DNA of 64,000 bases from Pararhizobium sp. A13. GTDB lineage: Bacteria; Pseudomonadota; Alphaproteobacteria; Rhizobiales; Rhizobiaceae. The DNA is taken from positions 1,871,001 through 1,935,000 of the forward strand of contig NZ_CP149510.1 in assembly GCF_040126305.1 (NCBI RefSeq). The letters are read 5' to 3'. Both the position numbers and the translations under genes were made by a program. Shown here one piece after another: positions 26,095-36,019 of the stretch (position 1 is the first letter of the stretch; every line of letters begins with the position of its first letter). The notes under the pieces are model-generated. The model was not told where the DNA came from, ran no database searches, and was given only the letters and a program-made list of their open reading frames with translations.

Positions 26095-28461
26095 CTACCG
26101 GGCCGCCTTCAATGGCTGTTCGATGTAATATTTCTCATAGCTCTTGCGATATTTTTCGGCCGCGCCGAAATCGCTGTATTTACCAAGCTCATCCATATCG
26201 GTCTTGTTCAGCATCACGCCGAGTATCTTGGCGTTGAACTGCGGATCGGATTGCAACACATCCCGGACCAGACGAGACGGCGTCTTGCCCCATTCGATGA
26301 CCATCAGAAAGCCGTCGGCAAAGGGTGAAAAAGCCTTGGCGTCGATGACCGGCGCGAGTGGCGCGAGATCGACGATGATGTAGTCGAAGGCCTTGCGCGC
26401 ATTGTTGATGAGGGTTTCCATGCCGTGCGAGGCCAGCAGTTCGTTGGTGTGATAAAGATGCTCGCGCGGCGCAATCGGCAGGATCGCAAGCCGTGTCTGC
26501 GGATCGACCCTGAGACCCGCCGTCCACTCGCTCTCGCCGAGCACGGCTTCCAACAGGCCCGTTTTCGGCGGCGGGGAAATCATGCGGCTGATTGCCGGGT
26601 TTCTGAGGTCCGCATCGATCAGCAGCGTTCGTTTGCCGCTGGCCGCAAGCAGCCCGGCAAAGTTTGCGGCAATCGTCGATTTTCCTTCACCCGGCAACGC
26701 AGAGACTATACCGATCACCCGGTTCGGCCGGCCTTGCAGCATCACGTCGCTGGCAAGTTTGGCGTTTCGCAGCGTTTCGGCAAAGGCCGAGCGCGGCGAC
26801 TCCACGGCAATCCGGGTCATGCGCGTTAGCGGAATGTCGGTTTCAGGCCCAGTTTTGGCCACGTCCTCCTTGGCAAGACGGCTACGCGTCTTGTCCCAGA
26901 GGGTGATGGTTTTTTTCCCGACCAGCGGCAGATAACCGAGCGACTTATGTCCCAGGACCGAGCGGACCTCTTCTTCGAGGCGGAAAAAGCGCTCGCGGAA
27001 CTCCTGAACACCTGCAATCGCGGCACCCACCATGAAGCCAAGCACGATGGAAAGAGCAAGAACCATCGTTTTCTTCGGGCTTGACGGCGCTGTGGGGACA
27101 CCGGCATCCGAGATGATGCGCGCTTTGGCAATGGGGAAGGAACGCTGCTGCGCGGCTTCTTCATAGCGGCCGAGATAGGATTCATAGAGCGTCTTGAGCG
27201 CTGTCGCCCTCTGTTCCAGTTCCCGCAGGTCGACCAGTGACCTGTTGGCCTGCGAATTGTTGCCGACGACACCTTCGATGCTTTGGCGCAGCGACGCCTC
27301 GCGGGACTTGGCGACCTCGAATTCGTTGCGGTAGCTTGCCGTAATCTGCTGCAATTCCCGAAAGATCTGGCCGGCAAGCTCCACTTTTTCGGTCCTCAGG
27401 CTCACCGCCTGCGGATGGTCGGCTCCGAAGTTCTGGGCAACGGCCTGCTCGCGCTTGGTGACGGCCAGATAACGTGTCCGCAAATCCTGGATGACCGTAT
27501 TGTCGGTCTCCTTCGAAGAAATCGTCGCGTTGTTGACGGCGTTGTCGGCACCCTGATCGACAATCGACTTGAACTGGTTGTAGCGTGCAGAGGCGCTTGC
27601 TGTATCCGCCTGCGCGACGATCAGCTGGCTGTTGAGATCGGAAAGCTGCTGTTCCGACATCAACTCTCCCCGCGCCGAGGTCAGACCGTTTTCCGACTTG
27701 AACTTTTCCGCTTCCAGCGAGGCCGCCTGCGCGCGCTGGCGAAGATCGGTCAGGCGTTCCTGCAGCCAGACGGAGGCGCGTTCGGTGGCATCGAAGTTCG
27801 CATTCAGCTGATCGGTCAGATAGGCGTTCGCATAGGCCCTGGTGATGCTGGCCGCGAGTTGCGGGTCGGTGGATTTGAACGAGACCGCGACGACCGAGCT
27901 CCTCGCTACCCGCTCCACCGTCAAGGCCTGCTGGATATAGGCGGCCGCCATCTGCCGCTTGCCCTCGCGGGTTGCGGCCTCGGAAATTTCAGGCTGGCCG
28001 GAGAAAACGCCGGTGATCGATCTGATAGACGATTTCAACATCGACATCACCGATTGCGGCGGATTGAGGATAGTCTCGTTCTCGGCGAGCTTCTCCGCAT
28101 CGGCGACGCGCAGTGCCAATTCGCCGGATTTCAGAATTTCGACGGCGCTGGAAATTTGCGTGTCGGCCTGCTGCGTGCTCTGCGGCGAAGGCGCTTCTTC
28201 CGCATATTTGGACAGATTGTCATCGAGCAGGATCTGTGTCTGCGACGTGTAGACCGGCGTCGCAAACAAAAGATAAATCGCACCGAGGAGGAAACACGCA
28301 ATAACACAGACAGCAACGACCCTTGAACGCCGCGCCGCAACCGCGGTTAGCCGGTTCAAATCGATGAACGAGTCGGCATCATCGCTCCGGAGCGATGGAA
28401 CGGTGTTCAACGGAAGGGGTCTTTGATTCATGGGCGGCTTTATCTCCGGATTCACGTTCAT
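26095..28461 (-). CDS. exoP: ExoP, polysaccharide co-polymerase with BY-kinase domain
   Basis: 788 residues: N-terminal Wzz domain between two membrane spans (near 50-70 and 470-490) with a long coiled-coil periplasmic stretch, then a cytoplasmic bacterial tyrosine kinase domain. Walker A is LPGEGKST, Walker A' is LLIDADLR and Walker B is IIVDLAP. The C-terminus has a tyrosine cluster (YSDF, EKYRKSYEKYY) for autophosphorylation. ExoP controls succinoglycan chain length and export with ExoQ and ExoT. It is the last gene of the exoH-to-exoP minus-strand run. The start at 28461 lies behind a hairpin that contains its ribosome binding site. Confidence 0.95.
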   Translation of the reverse strand: MNVNPEIKPPMNQRPLPLNTVPSLRSDDADSFIDLNRLTAVAARRSRVVAVCVIACFLLGAIYLLFATPVYTSQTQILLDDNLSKYAEEAPSPQSTQQADTQISSAVEILKSGELALRVADAEKLAENETILNPPQSVMSMLKSSIRSITGVFSGQPEISEAATREGKRQMAAAYIQQALTVERVARSSVVAVSFKSTDPQLAASITRAYANAYLTDQLNANFDATERASVWLQERLTDLRQRAQAASLEAEKFKSENGLTSARGELMSEQQLSDLNSQLIVAQADTASASARYNQFKSIVDQGADNAVNNATISSKETDNTVIQDLRTRYLAVTKREQAVAQNFGADHPQAVSLRTEKVELAGQIFRELQQITASYRNEFEVAKSREASLRQSIEGVVGNNSQANRSLVDLRELEQRATALKTLYESYLGRYEEAAQQRSFPIAKARIISDAGVPTAPSSPKKTMVLALSIVLGFMVGAAIAGVQEFRERFFRLEEEVRSVLGHKSLGYLPLVGKKTITLWDKTRSRLAKEDVAKTGPETDIPLTRMTRIAVESPRSAFAETLRNAKLASDVMLQGRPNRVIGIVSALPGEGKSTIAANFAGLLAASGKRTLLIDADLRNPAISRMISPPPKTGLLEAVLGESEWTAGLRVDPQTRLAILPIAPREHLYHTNELLASHGMETLINNARKAFDYIIVDLAPLAPVIDAKAFSPFADGFLMVIEWGKTPSRLVRDVLQSDPQFNAKILGVMLNKTDMDELGKYSDFGAAEKYRKSYEKYYIEQPLKAAR

Positions 28462-28462
28462 A

Positions 28463-28492
28463 TCTCACCCCTAAATCACGTCAGGGGTGAGA
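28463..28492 (-). promoter_or_regulatory. Hairpin enclosing the exoP ribosome binding site
   Basis: On the minus strand TCTCACCCCT (28492-28483) pairs perfectly with AGGGGTGAGA (28472-28463) over a ten-base loop. The second arm includes the AGGGG-type Shine-Dalgarno and ends one base before the ATG, so folding should block ribosome entry. No T-run follows, so it is not a standard terminator. Confidence 0.6.
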
Positions 28493-28536
28493 CCAGATTT
28501 TTCCCCCGGTGCTAAACCGGAAAATTATCGTTTTTT

Positions 28537-29442
28537 TTAGGCCGCCTGAATTGCCTGTTCGTGCGACAGCACCATCTCGCGAACGGATTCGAAGACGAGA
28601 TTGCCGATGTCTGCACGCGCAAGTGCAAAGGCGACGTTGGCCTCGATGAAGCCCTGCTTGGAGCCGCAATCGAAGGTTCGACCCTCGTAAGGATGGGCGT
28701 GGAACGACTGGGTCACCGAAAGGCGCAGCATGCCGTCGGTCAGCTGGATCTCATTGCCGGCGCCGCGCTGCTGATGCGCGAGGATCGAGAAGATCTCGGG
28801 CTGAAGGATGTAACGGCCATTCAGGTAATAGGTCGACGGTGCTTCGGATACAGGCGGCTTCTCCACCATCTGCGTGACTTCGAAGCCATGTCGCGTCTTG
28901 GCTCCCATGCCGACGATGCCGTATTTCGAGGTTTCCTCCGGCGCGCATTCCTCGACGGCGACGACGTTGCCGCCGACGTCGTTGTAAAGGTCCATCAGGC
29001 CGGCCATGCAGCCACGGGCGCCATAGGAGATCATATCGGGCAAAAGCAGTGCGAACGGCTCGTCGCCGATCAGGTCGCGGGCACACCAGACGGCATGGCC
29101 AAGACCAAGCGGCGCCTGCTGGCGCGTGAAGCTGACGGAGCCTGCAGTCGGCAGCATACGCGCGAGCTCGGAAATCTGGGCGTCCTTGCCCGATCGCGTC
29201 AGCGACGAAATCAGCTCGGGCACGTCGTCAAAGTGATCCTCGATGGCCTGCTTGTTGCGGCCCGTCACGAAAACGATGTGCTCGATGCCTGCCTGCATTG
29301 CTTCCTCGACGGCATATTGCACGACGGGCCGGTCAACGACGGTCAGCATTTCCTTCGGCATAGCCTTGGTTGCGGGCAGAAACCGCGTGCCGTTGCCGGC
29401 GACGGGGATAACGGCTTTGCGAACGGATTTGACAGGAGCCAT
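28537..29442 (-). CDS. exoN: ExoN, UTP-glucose-1-phosphate uridylyltransferase
   Basis: 301 residues. The nucleotidyltransferase signature [18 protein letters not shown] lies at the N-terminus, with the family motifs [14 protein letters not shown] and GLGHAVWCA. The enzyme makes UDP-glucose from UTP and glucose-1-phosphate, supplying the six glucosyl transfers and, after epimerisation by ExoB (not seen here), UDP-galactose. AAGGA precedes the ATG and lies inside the end of exoO, four bases away, so the genes are coupled. Confidence 0.93.
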   Translation of the reverse strand: MAPVKSVRKAVIPVAGNGTRFLPATKAMPKEMLTVVDRPVVQYAVEEAMQAGIEHIVFVTGRNKQAIEDHFDDVPELISSLTRSGKDAQISELARMLPTAGSVSFTRQQAPLGLGHAVWCARDLIGDEPFALLLPDMISYGARGCMAGLMDLYNDVGGNVVAVEECAPEETSKYGIVGMGAKTRHGFEVTQMVEKPPVSEAPSTYYLNGRYILQPEIFSILAHQQRGAGNEIQLTDGMLRLSVTQSFHAHPYEGRTFDCGSKQGFIEANVAFALARADIGNLVFESVREMVLSHEQAIQAA

Positions 29443-29446
29443 AGAA

Positions 29447-30463
29447 CTATCCTTTGCTTTTGTGCGGGCTGTTGCCCGGGGTGGTTCTACTCATCGTTTC
29501 CGGCGGAGTGCCGAAAGCGCGAAGTGCGTTGAACGGTGCCATCAGGCGCCGCAGTCTGACGGCGATCGGCATGCGCAGATGCCGAATTGCCGCCGGATTT
29601 CTCCACGCGGTTCTCACCGCGTCGGAAAGGGCCCGGGCCTTGATTTGATCGACCAGGATGATGAACGACCGTGCATCCTCAATGCTGCGGTGGCGGCGGT
29701 TCTGGGCCGCCATCGATGCCTCGTCCAGCCGGTGGTTTTTGAGAAACTCGGCATCGGCGGCGAGCATCGCGTCCACCTGATGCAGCTTCAGAACACGCGA
29801 AATGGACCCGGTTCTGATGTAATAGGTATAGCCGGCGCTCGGCTCGACGGCGCAACGGCCGCCCTTTGCAAGGGCTGATGCCAGAAGCAGATAGTCCTCG
29901 CCGATTGGCAAGCTCTCGTCGAAGCGAAGACCGTGTTCTTCCAGGAAACGGCGCTCGAAGATCGGCTTCATGTAGCCGTAATTGTGCTCTGACTGAAACA
30001 GGACGTTCGACCCGATGAAGGCCGGAAGCGTCAGCGTCTCCAACGCGGAAAGCTGCGCTTCTTCAAACATCCTCCTCGTTCCGCCATCCAGCGAAATGAC
30101 ATCGATATTGTCGACGACGATCTGGGCATCCGCACGCTTCGCCCGCGCAATCATCCGCGCCGTGCGGCCAGGGGAAATCGCATCGTCGGAATCGAGGATG
30201 ACGATCCAGTCTCCGCGTGCAGCCGCCAGGCCCGCATTGCGGGCTCCGCCAGGCCCGCGATTCTTCTCGAGCCGGATCAGGCGGACGCGCGGATCGGTGT
30301 AGGCGTTGACGATATCGGCCGTATCGTCCGGCGAACAATCATCGATGACGATGACCTCGACACTGACGCCGGTCTGCGCCAGCGCGCTGTCGATCGCGCG
30401 CTCGATCGTGTCGCGCGCTTTGAACGCGGCCAGGATGAATGTCACTTGCGGATGTCGCTGCAT
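29447..30463 (-). CDS. exoO: ExoO, beta-1,6-glucosyltransferase of repeat-unit assembly
   Basis: 338 residues, the same length as ExoO of Sinorhizobium. A GT2 (GT-A) fold is shown by [29 protein letters not shown] and the metal-binding LDSDDA. It adds a glucose to the growing lipid-linked octasaccharide at the inner face of the membrane. I place the start at 30463 because the ATG overlaps the stop of exoM (TGATG); the longer frame is only the shadow of exoM. Confidence 0.9.
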   Translation of the reverse strand: MQRHPQVTFILAAFKARDTIERAIDSALAQTGVSVEVIVIDDCSPDDTADIVNAYTDPRVRLIRLEKNRGPGGARNAGLAAARGDWIVILDSDDAISPGRTARMIARAKRADAQIVVDNIDVISLDGGTRRMFEEAQLSALETLTLPAFIGSNVLFQSEHNYGYMKPIFERRFLEEHGLRFDESLPIGEDYLLLASALAKGGRCAVEPSAGYTYYIRTGSISRVLKLHQVDAMLAADAEFLKNHRLDEASMAAQNRRHRSIEDARSFIILVDQIKARALSDAVRTAWRNPAAIRHLRMPIAVRLRRLMAPFNALRAFGTPPETMSRTTPGNSPHKSKG

Positions 30464-31410
30464 CAGGATGACCGAGCCTCCGCCGCGCCGTACTGCTCGA
30501 TTTCCCGCACGCCCAGAAGCCCGATGACGACGCCGGCATGCAGCGAGGCGCGCAGGATATACTGGTTCCGGCGAACGGGAGAGAAGAGGAACGCTGCGGC
30601 GGCAATCGCGCAGTAGCCGCCCTTGGCGGAGGCAAGCGCCAGCTGGCGGATCTTGCCCGCCAGGCCCGACCCCGCTTCGATCAGACGCCCGTGGGTCTGG
30701 CCGAAGCGGAATTTCCGCTTGGCGAGCCACGAAAAGGCCGCGCGCTTGGCCGGCACCGGTTCCTGCACCCAGGCCGCCGGCGCGTAGCCGATCTTGCCGC
30801 CCATTTGGTGCATGTGGGTAAAGAACTCCGTATCCTCTCCACCGCTGCGACCGAGCGCGAGGTTGAAGCGCCGTCCGGCGAGCGACGGGGCGGTGAGACG
30901 CAGGAGGGCATTGCAGGTGTAGCCGGTGACGATCCGGTCGCCGACCCAGACCGGAAACGTCGAATGAAAGTCGCCGCTGCGCATCCAGCCCGGCGCGTCC
31001 TTGTCGTAAACGGCCTTGACCGGCCCGAGGACCACATCCGCCTCCGTCGCCTCTGCCGTTTCAATCAGCCTGACGAGCCAGTTTTCGCTGGCCGTCTCGT
31101 CGTCATCGATGAAGGCGAGGAAATCGCCCGTCGCATTCTCGAGGCAGGCATTGCGGGCAATCGAGATATTCGAGGATGGACAATGCACATAGACGATCTC
31201 GTGCGGCACTGAGGCGCGCAAGGCGTTCACGCGACCTTCGGCGCTCGGTACCTCGTCATTGTCCGCCACGATGATACGGATCGTCGCCCCCTCGGGAACA
31301 GCAATCGCGCCCAGCGAGCGCAGGGTCTGTTCAAGCTCCGTCCGCCGATAGGTGCACACACCGATATCGATGCGGATGTTATGCTCGTTCCGGTCCATCT
31401 GTGTTCTCAT
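30463..31410 (-). CDS. exoM: ExoM, beta-1,4-glucosyltransferase of repeat-unit assembly
   Basis: 315 residues of GT2 type with IDIGVCTYRRTELEQTL near the start, SSNISIARNACLENA and the acidic motif FIDDDE. ExoM adds the third glucose of the succinoglycan repeat. The ATG at 31410 overlaps the stop of exoA (ATGA); another ATG lies four codons later. The C-terminus has hydrophobic stretches that could contact the membrane (GGYCAIAAAAFLFSP). Confidence 0.9.
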   Translation of the reverse strand: MRTQMDRNEHNIRIDIGVCTYRRTELEQTLRSLGAIAVPEGATIRIIVADNDEVPSAEGRVNALRASVPHEIVYVHCPSSNISIARNACLENATGDFLAFIDDDETASENWLVRLIETAEATEADVVLGPVKAVYDKDAPGWMRSGDFHSTFPVWVGDRIVTGYTCNALLRLTAPSLAGRRFNLALGRSGGEDTEFFTHMHQMGGKIGYAPAAWVQEPVPAKRAAFSWLAKRKFRFGQTHGRLIEAGSGLAGKIRQLALASAKGGYCAIAAAAFLFSPVRRNQYILRASLHAGVVIGLLGVREIEQYGAAEARSS

Positions 31411-32405
31411 GAAGCGACCCGTCGATTGCGGAAGTCGAGAAGCTCGCGCCAGAAACCGGCCGACCAGGCGAAATGCATCACCATGGCGGAAACGGCAGCG
31501 AGCGGCCCATAGGGATTTCTCTGCCCCAGTGCCATCCAGGCGCCGTAGCCAAGGCATGCGACGGCCCAAAGAACGACCGGAATGGCCGCGGCCCAATTGA
31601 TGACGGCAAGCAGGGCGCCGATTGCCACCGGCACCACAGCAAGCGGCAACATCTGACGGATGCTCGGCATGGCGCGATGCTTCAGAAAGTTCTTTGCGCG
31701 GCCGCGGCCGTAGCCGAAATACTGGCGGAACAGCGTCCCGGCGGTGCTGCGCGGATAGTAGATCATGCTCGTCTTGTCGGTCATCCAAATCCTGTAGCCT
31801 GCCTTGTGGAGGCGGTAGTCGAATTCGGCGTCCTCATTATGGCTGAACATTTCGTCATAGCCGCCGACCGCCTGAAAGGCGGAAATTCGCATCAGCGCAT
31901 GGTGCCCGTGATCCGCCCAATGGCCGACCGCGCCTGTCCGGTGCTTCGAACCGCCATTGCCGAGCTTGGAGTTCTGCGCGAAGGCCGTGGCCTTCTGGAA
32001 CGTGCTGACGCCCACGGTCTTCATGGCGACCACCACGGAATCGGCGCCGGTCGCGATGGCGTCTTCCATCAGGCGTTGGCAATAATCCACCGGATACTCG
32101 CCGTGGGCGTCGATGCGGATCATGTAGTCGTAGTTCGCACCAAGGGTTGCGACGGCGAGATTGACGGCTGCGCTTTGGATCTTCTTCGGGTTGTCGAGCA
32201 GCTTGACCTTCAGGTTGACGCTGGCGACCCGCTGGACGATGTCGCGCGTTCCGTCGGTGCTTCCGCCATCGACCACGACGAGATCGGCGTCGAGGTCCTG
32301 CAAGGCGCCTCCCAGCTTGGCGATCAGGGACTCGATATACTTGGCCTCGTTGAGGCAGGGAATAACGATCAGGCTACGGCCACGCTTCAGATCATCGGCT
32401 TTCAT
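31407..32405 (-). CDS. exoA: ExoA, beta-1,3-glucosyltransferase (first glucose)
   Basis: 332 residues. The N-terminal GT2 domain shows SLIVIPCLNEAKYIESL, DLVVVDGGSTDGT and IRIDAHGEYP. C-terminal membrane segments (MLPLAVVPVAIGALLAVI and later) anchor it. In Sinorhizobium ExoA transfers the first glucose onto the lipid-linked galactose made by ExoY-ExoF. The start overlaps the stop of exoL by four bases. Length agrees with ExoA (about 330). Confidence 0.91.
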   Translation of the reverse strand: MKADDLKRGRSLIVIPCLNEAKYIESLIAKLGGALQDLDADLVVVDGGSTDGTRDIVQRVASVNLKVKLLDNPKKIQSAAVNLAVATLGANYDYMIRIDAHGEYPVDYCQRLMEDAIATGADSVVVAMKTVGVSTFQKATAFAQNSKLGNGGSKHRTGAVGHWADHGHHALMRISAFQAVGGYDEMFSHNEDAEFDYRLHKAGYRIWMTDKTSMIYYPRSTAGTLFRQYFGYGRGRAKNFLKHRAMPSIRQMLPLAVVPVAIGALLAVINWAAAIPVVLWAVACLGYGAWMALGQRNPYGPLAAVSAMVMHFAWSAGFWRELLDFRNRRVAS

Positions 32406-33601
32406 AGCAGTCCACCCTTATTGCTTTGTGTTTGCGAAGCCTCTTGCAGCATTGCGGAATGTGCGTCGTTCGCGCGCAGGGCCGTAAGCCGGTTGACGAG
32501 CCGCTGGCAGTCGACCTTGTCGAAGACCCAGTTCTCTGACCCGGTGCCGGCAACGCAGTCGAATTCAGCCAGATACCGCGCGGGCGTCATGTCGGCCAGG
32601 AGACGGGCAAGCACTGCGCTTTCGGCACGATCCAGCAACAGGCCGATGTGTTTTGCCGAGAGGAAGCGGGCTGTCTCCGTGCCTCTCATGGCAATCGGAA
32701 CCGCCCCATACCGGCATCCCTCATAGAGACGGTTCGGCAACAGCCAGCTGGAATTCAGACCTTCCTCGAAGAAGTCGATGCTCCAGGAGAAATGGACCTC
32801 ATGGTAGATGGCAGCGAGGTCCTCGGGGTTCTTATAGGGGCCATGAAACGTCATGAAGGGTTCGTTTTTTACGAAGCCATCGAAATCGTCGAATTCGGAA
32901 TAGGCCGGCCGGCCGCGCAGCACGATTTCGAACTTTCCGTTCATGGCGCGCGAGAATTCCGCGAGAAGTTTCAGGGATTTCTGGCAGCGCAGGGCACCGA
33001 ACCAGCCGATCTTCCAGGGTGCGCCAGGCTCGGGCGGCCGCGGCAAAGCCGGTTTTGCTGCCGTTCCATCGCCAAGATCGATGACCTTGTTTTCAAGAAG
33101 CAGCGTTGGGGCTTTCAGTTGCGAGACCGGCCGGAAATAATTCTCGATGAAGGCAGGCGAGCTCGTTACCAGCAGGCTGACATTGCGCCCGAGATACTGC
33201 TCGGCAGCACGCAGGGCGCGGCCCGCGAAGTCCTTGCGCAGCAGCAGGCGGTGAATGTCCAGGCATTCGTAGACAATCGGGATGTCGCCGCCGAAAATCG
33301 TATTCGCCCTGTTTGCAAGAGCAAGCATTTCGAGATTGCGGGCAATGACGATATCGGGTCTGCCGACCACGCGAAGCTTGCTGCCAAGGACCATCGCGGC
33401 CTTGCCCACCGCAGTGATCCGCTGGGCGAACTTTCCGTCCTTGGTGACGCCAAGCTCGATGACGCCGTTTGCGGAAGGTGTGTCTGAGCCGCGCCGGAAA
33501 CCCGCCACTGTCACCTTGGCGCCACCTGCTTCAAGCGTCAGGGTCCTGCGCCTGATCGCCGGGTCCGCCACGTCATGTGCCAGGTACAATATGTCCAGCA
33601 T
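32402..33601 (-). CDS. exoL: ExoL, beta-1,4-glucosyltransferase (second glucose)
   Basis: 399 residues with a GT-B-like layout: LDILYLAHDVADPAIRRRTLTL at the start, IGWFGALRCQKSL in the second half and an acidic, glycine-rich nucleotide-sugar region (NRLYEGCRYGAVPIAMRGTE). ExoL adds the second glucose of the repeat. It overlaps exoA by four bases and follows exoK after a gap of 89 bases, where an internal promoter could lie. Confidence 0.9.
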   Translation of the reverse strand: MLDILYLAHDVADPAIRRRTLTLEAGGAKVTVAGFRRGSDTPSANGVIELGVTKDGKFAQRITAVGKAAMVLGSKLRVVGRPDIVIARNLEMLALANRANTIFGGDIPIVYECLDIHRLLLRKDFAGRALRAAEQYLGRNVSLLVTSSPAFIENYFRPVSQLKAPTLLLENKVIDLGDGTAAKPALPRPPEPGAPWKIGWFGALRCQKSLKLLAEFSRAMNGKFEIVLRGRPAYSEFDDFDGFVKNEPFMTFHGPYKNPEDLAAIYHEVHFSWSIDFFEEGLNSSWLLPNRLYEGCRYGAVPIAMRGTETARFLSAKHIGLLLDRAESAVLARLLADMTPARYLAEFDCVAGTGSENWVFDKVDCQRLVNRLTALRANDAHSAMLQEASQTQSNKGGLL

Positions 33602-33690
33602 GAAAACTTCCTGTTTTCCGCTCAGCCTGCGCCGAGCCTAATTCAGTTTTTTGTGCATCGCAACATTCCTGTTGCGCGTGCTAACAAGTC

Positions 33691-34470
33691 TTAGTCAAGC
33701 TTGCAGGTGATGGATTCCGGAAACTGGCACTTGTCGCCAGGGGCAGTGAAGGCGACGCGGTCGATCTGCATCTTCGCCGGTCCCTGGTAGTCGAACTTGC
33801 CCATCCAGTCGCTCAAGGTGTCAGTACCCCAGAGACTGAAGAAGATTTTCTGGTCGTTGACGGGGATTTTCGCAGGGTCGTTGATATCCTGCACCAGGGT
33901 CCCGTTGACATAGTACCGCAGGCGGTCCTTTTCCCAGACAAAGGCGTAATCGTTGAACGCCGCATTCGCGCCGCCTTCGACATCGACCAGTTTCTCGTTG
34001 CCGCCCTTGGCCGAAATATACTGGTTGACCTGAACCTTGCCGGAATCCTTGCCAAGGACCTCGAAGTCAATCTCGTCATGCGGCTTCTTGTCGGTCGGCC
34101 CGATATAGGTGAAGAAGGCCGAGTTCAGACCGGAGCCTTCAGCTGTCCTGATGCGCGCCTCATAGGTGCCGTAGCCGAAGCGCTTGCGGGTCTGGATCTC
34201 GCCGCAGGCATAGTCTCGCTTGCCGGCCTTGCGCTGTTCGAAGGTCAGTTCGAGCACGCCATTTTGAACCGTCACCTGCTTCTTCGACCAAGTGCAGTTC
34301 TGGTGGGCGCCATTGTCCCAGCCGTCCGAAACGTACCAGATCTTTCGATCGATCTTGTCGAAATTCTCGACAAAGGATCCTGCGTTCGCCCCTTGCGCAA
34401 GGGCGGCCACAGGAACGCAGGCGGAAAGAACGGCAAGAATGGTCACTGGTTTCGAGATCTGTTTTGTCAT
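33691..34470 (-). CDS. exoK: ExoK, secreted endo-glycanase of succinoglycan (GH16)
   Basis: 259 residues: signal peptide (SKPVTILAVLSACVPVAALA), then a GH16 domain with NCTWSKKQVTVQNGVLEL, the catalytic motif DEIDFEVLG (ExDxxE) and YVNGTLVQDI. ExoK cleaves beta-1,3-1,4 linkages in nascent succinoglycan, giving low-molecular-weight material. A longer in-frame extension exists but is only the shadow of exoH. The ATG at 34470 overlaps the stop of exoH (ATGA). An RTX-bearing second glycanase lies at 24166. Confidence 0.93.
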   Translation of the reverse strand: MTKQISKPVTILAVLSACVPVAALAQGANAGSFVENFDKIDRKIWYVSDGWDNGAHQNCTWSKKQVTVQNGVLELTFEQRKAGKRDYACGEIQTRKRFGYGTYEARIRTAEGSGLNSAFFTYIGPTDKKPHDEIDFEVLGKDSGKVQVNQYISAKGGNEKLVDVEGGANAAFNDYAFVWEKDRLRYYVNGTLVQDINDPAKIPVNDQKIFFSLWGTDTLSDWMGKFDYQGPAKMQIDRVAFTAPGDKCQFPESITCKLD

Positions 34471-35618
34471 CGTGTCGCTTTTTCCTCTGCGGAATAGGTT
34501 TCGGACCAACCCTTCTGGCTCGCTCCGCTTTGCATTGCGTGCTTCGGCGCGGAACCGGGCCGGCCCGCACGGCTGCCGGTCAGGACAGCGTGCAGCCGTG
34601 GCGTCAATCGCTTGGCCGCATTGTGCGAGACGACGAGAATGAGAAGGGCAAGAAGCGGCGTTGAAAAATAGAAGAGCGGATAGAGCTCCGGCTGCGCCGC
34701 CTTGTTCCAGAACATCCACAAAACGATCAGCAGCGGGTAGTGGGCGCAGAAGATCCAGAAACTGAGACCTTCCGTTTGGGAAAGGCGCTTTCCAAGGCGG
34801 GAACGCACCAGGAGTGCCGAAATTGCCCAGGAGCCGACAATACCGCTGATCGCCGTCAGGTTAAGCAGTATGTCGATCCAGATGGGGAAATCAGGGCCGG
34901 TCCAATAGAGTGCGGTCGCCAGCAGGGCGGCGGCCGTCAGAAACAGCACAGAAATTTTCTCCGCATGCGGATCGAGCATCCGGATATCGAGCTTGTGGAG
35001 ACTTGCATAGATGCCGCAGCTGAAGCCAAACAGGATCGATTTTTTCAGGAAAATGCCGCCGGGGATCGGGAGGACGGCATAGATGAAGAAAACCGTCAGT
35101 GTCGCCAGCGGGTATCGCTTGATCAGCAATCCGAGAATCGGCGCAAGCAGGATGCAGAGAAGCAGGTCGCGCAGGAAATAGAGCGGAATGTTGATCGGCT
35201 GCGCTTCGATCGCAAAGGCGAGGGTCGCCAGCTCGCGCGGCGTTGCGGAGATCGCATCTGGAAGATAGCCGAAGCCGATGCCCTGTCCCTGTGCGATGCA
35301 CACGAATATCAGGACGGCGAGGTTCCAGATCAGGAACGGCAACAGAACCGTTCGGGCCTTGGAGCGGATCGTCTTGGCATAGTCGAAGGCATCAAGCCCG
35401 CGGCGGAACAGGAGATAACCGGAAATCGCGCTCAGGCACGGAACGCCGACGCGAAAAATGCTCTCCCCGAGGAAAACACGGATCCAATCGATGAAGCCAT
35501 TGGCACCGAGAAATGGGCTGGTCTGCGGATCATACGGAACGTGTACAAAGACGATCCCCGAGATGAGCAAGATGCGCATCAGATTGATACGCGATGATAT
35601 GTTCGCGTCGATAACCAA
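34467..35618 (-). CDS. exoH: ExoH, succinyltransferase of succinoglycan
   Basis: About 383 residues with roughly ten membrane spans, acyltransferase-3 family. The start SSRINLMRILLISGIVFVHVPY is nearly that of Sinorhizobium ExoH. ExoH adds the succinyl group needed for symbiotic activity in that species. No suitable ATG precedes this segment. I choose TTG at 35618, seven bases after a good AGGGGA; the longer frame to 35735 has no family resemblance. It is the first gene of the exoH-K-L-A-M-O-N-P run. Confidence 0.9.
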   Translation of the reverse strand: MVIDANISSRINLMRILLISGIVFVHVPYDPQTSPFLGANGFIDWIRVFLGESIFRVGVPCLSAISGYLLFRRGLDAFDYAKTIRSKARTVLLPFLIWNLAVLIFVCIAQGQGIGFGYLPDAISATPRELATLAFAIEAQPINIPLYFLRDLLLCILLAPILGLLIKRYPLATLTVFFIYAVLPIPGGIFLKKSILFGFSCGIYASLHKLDIRMLDPHAEKISVLFLTAAALLATALYWTGPDFPIWIDILLNLTAISGIVGSWAISALLVRSRLGKRLSQTEGLSFWIFCAHYPLLIVLWMFWNKAAQPELYPLFYFSTPLLALLILVVSHNAAKRLTPRLHAVLTGSRAGRPGSAPKHAMQSGASQKGWSETYSAEEKATR

Positions 35619-36019
35619 GACGACATCCCCTGTTTGGGCCACTCCCCCCAAAGCGGCCGTTTCAACCAGAGCAGGCTTGAACCTGCGTCGTGGAAGATAG
35701 GGCAGTGCGCAGCAAATAATATGGCGCCGCAGCAAAAAAATTGCCTGTCATGCTGCAATGCACGCGGTTTGGAGGAGGGAAAAATATCTTCCTGGCGCCC
35801 ATCTTGGCCTCGGCGTTTCTAAAAAATGGCCTAGGCACAGCGCTTTGAAGAATGTGCGAATATTCCGATAAAAACCGTTCAGCGGATATTTTTGTCGGAA
35901 AAATTTTATTCAAAAATACACGATTTTGCACGTCAAGGTTTATGAGTTCTCCCTGCTCGGTCCGGATATGTCCCGAAATAAGGCGCTCTTACAACCATGC
36001 GGCGGCGTATTCGCAGGGT
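35619..36019. promoter_or_regulatory. AT-rich promoter region upstream of exoH
   Basis: 400 bases separate exoH from the end of exoT, both on the minus strand. The part at 35830-35940 is markedly AT-rich. It should contain the promoter of the exoH-P operon. In Sinorhizobium exoI lies between exoH and exoT; no trace of it is recognisable here. Confidence 0.4.

Noticed and set aside
35619..36019. Possible remnant of exoI between exoT and exoH
   Set aside because: No frame on either strand shows nuclease-like residues or a signal peptide; the region is AT-rich and non-coding in appearance.
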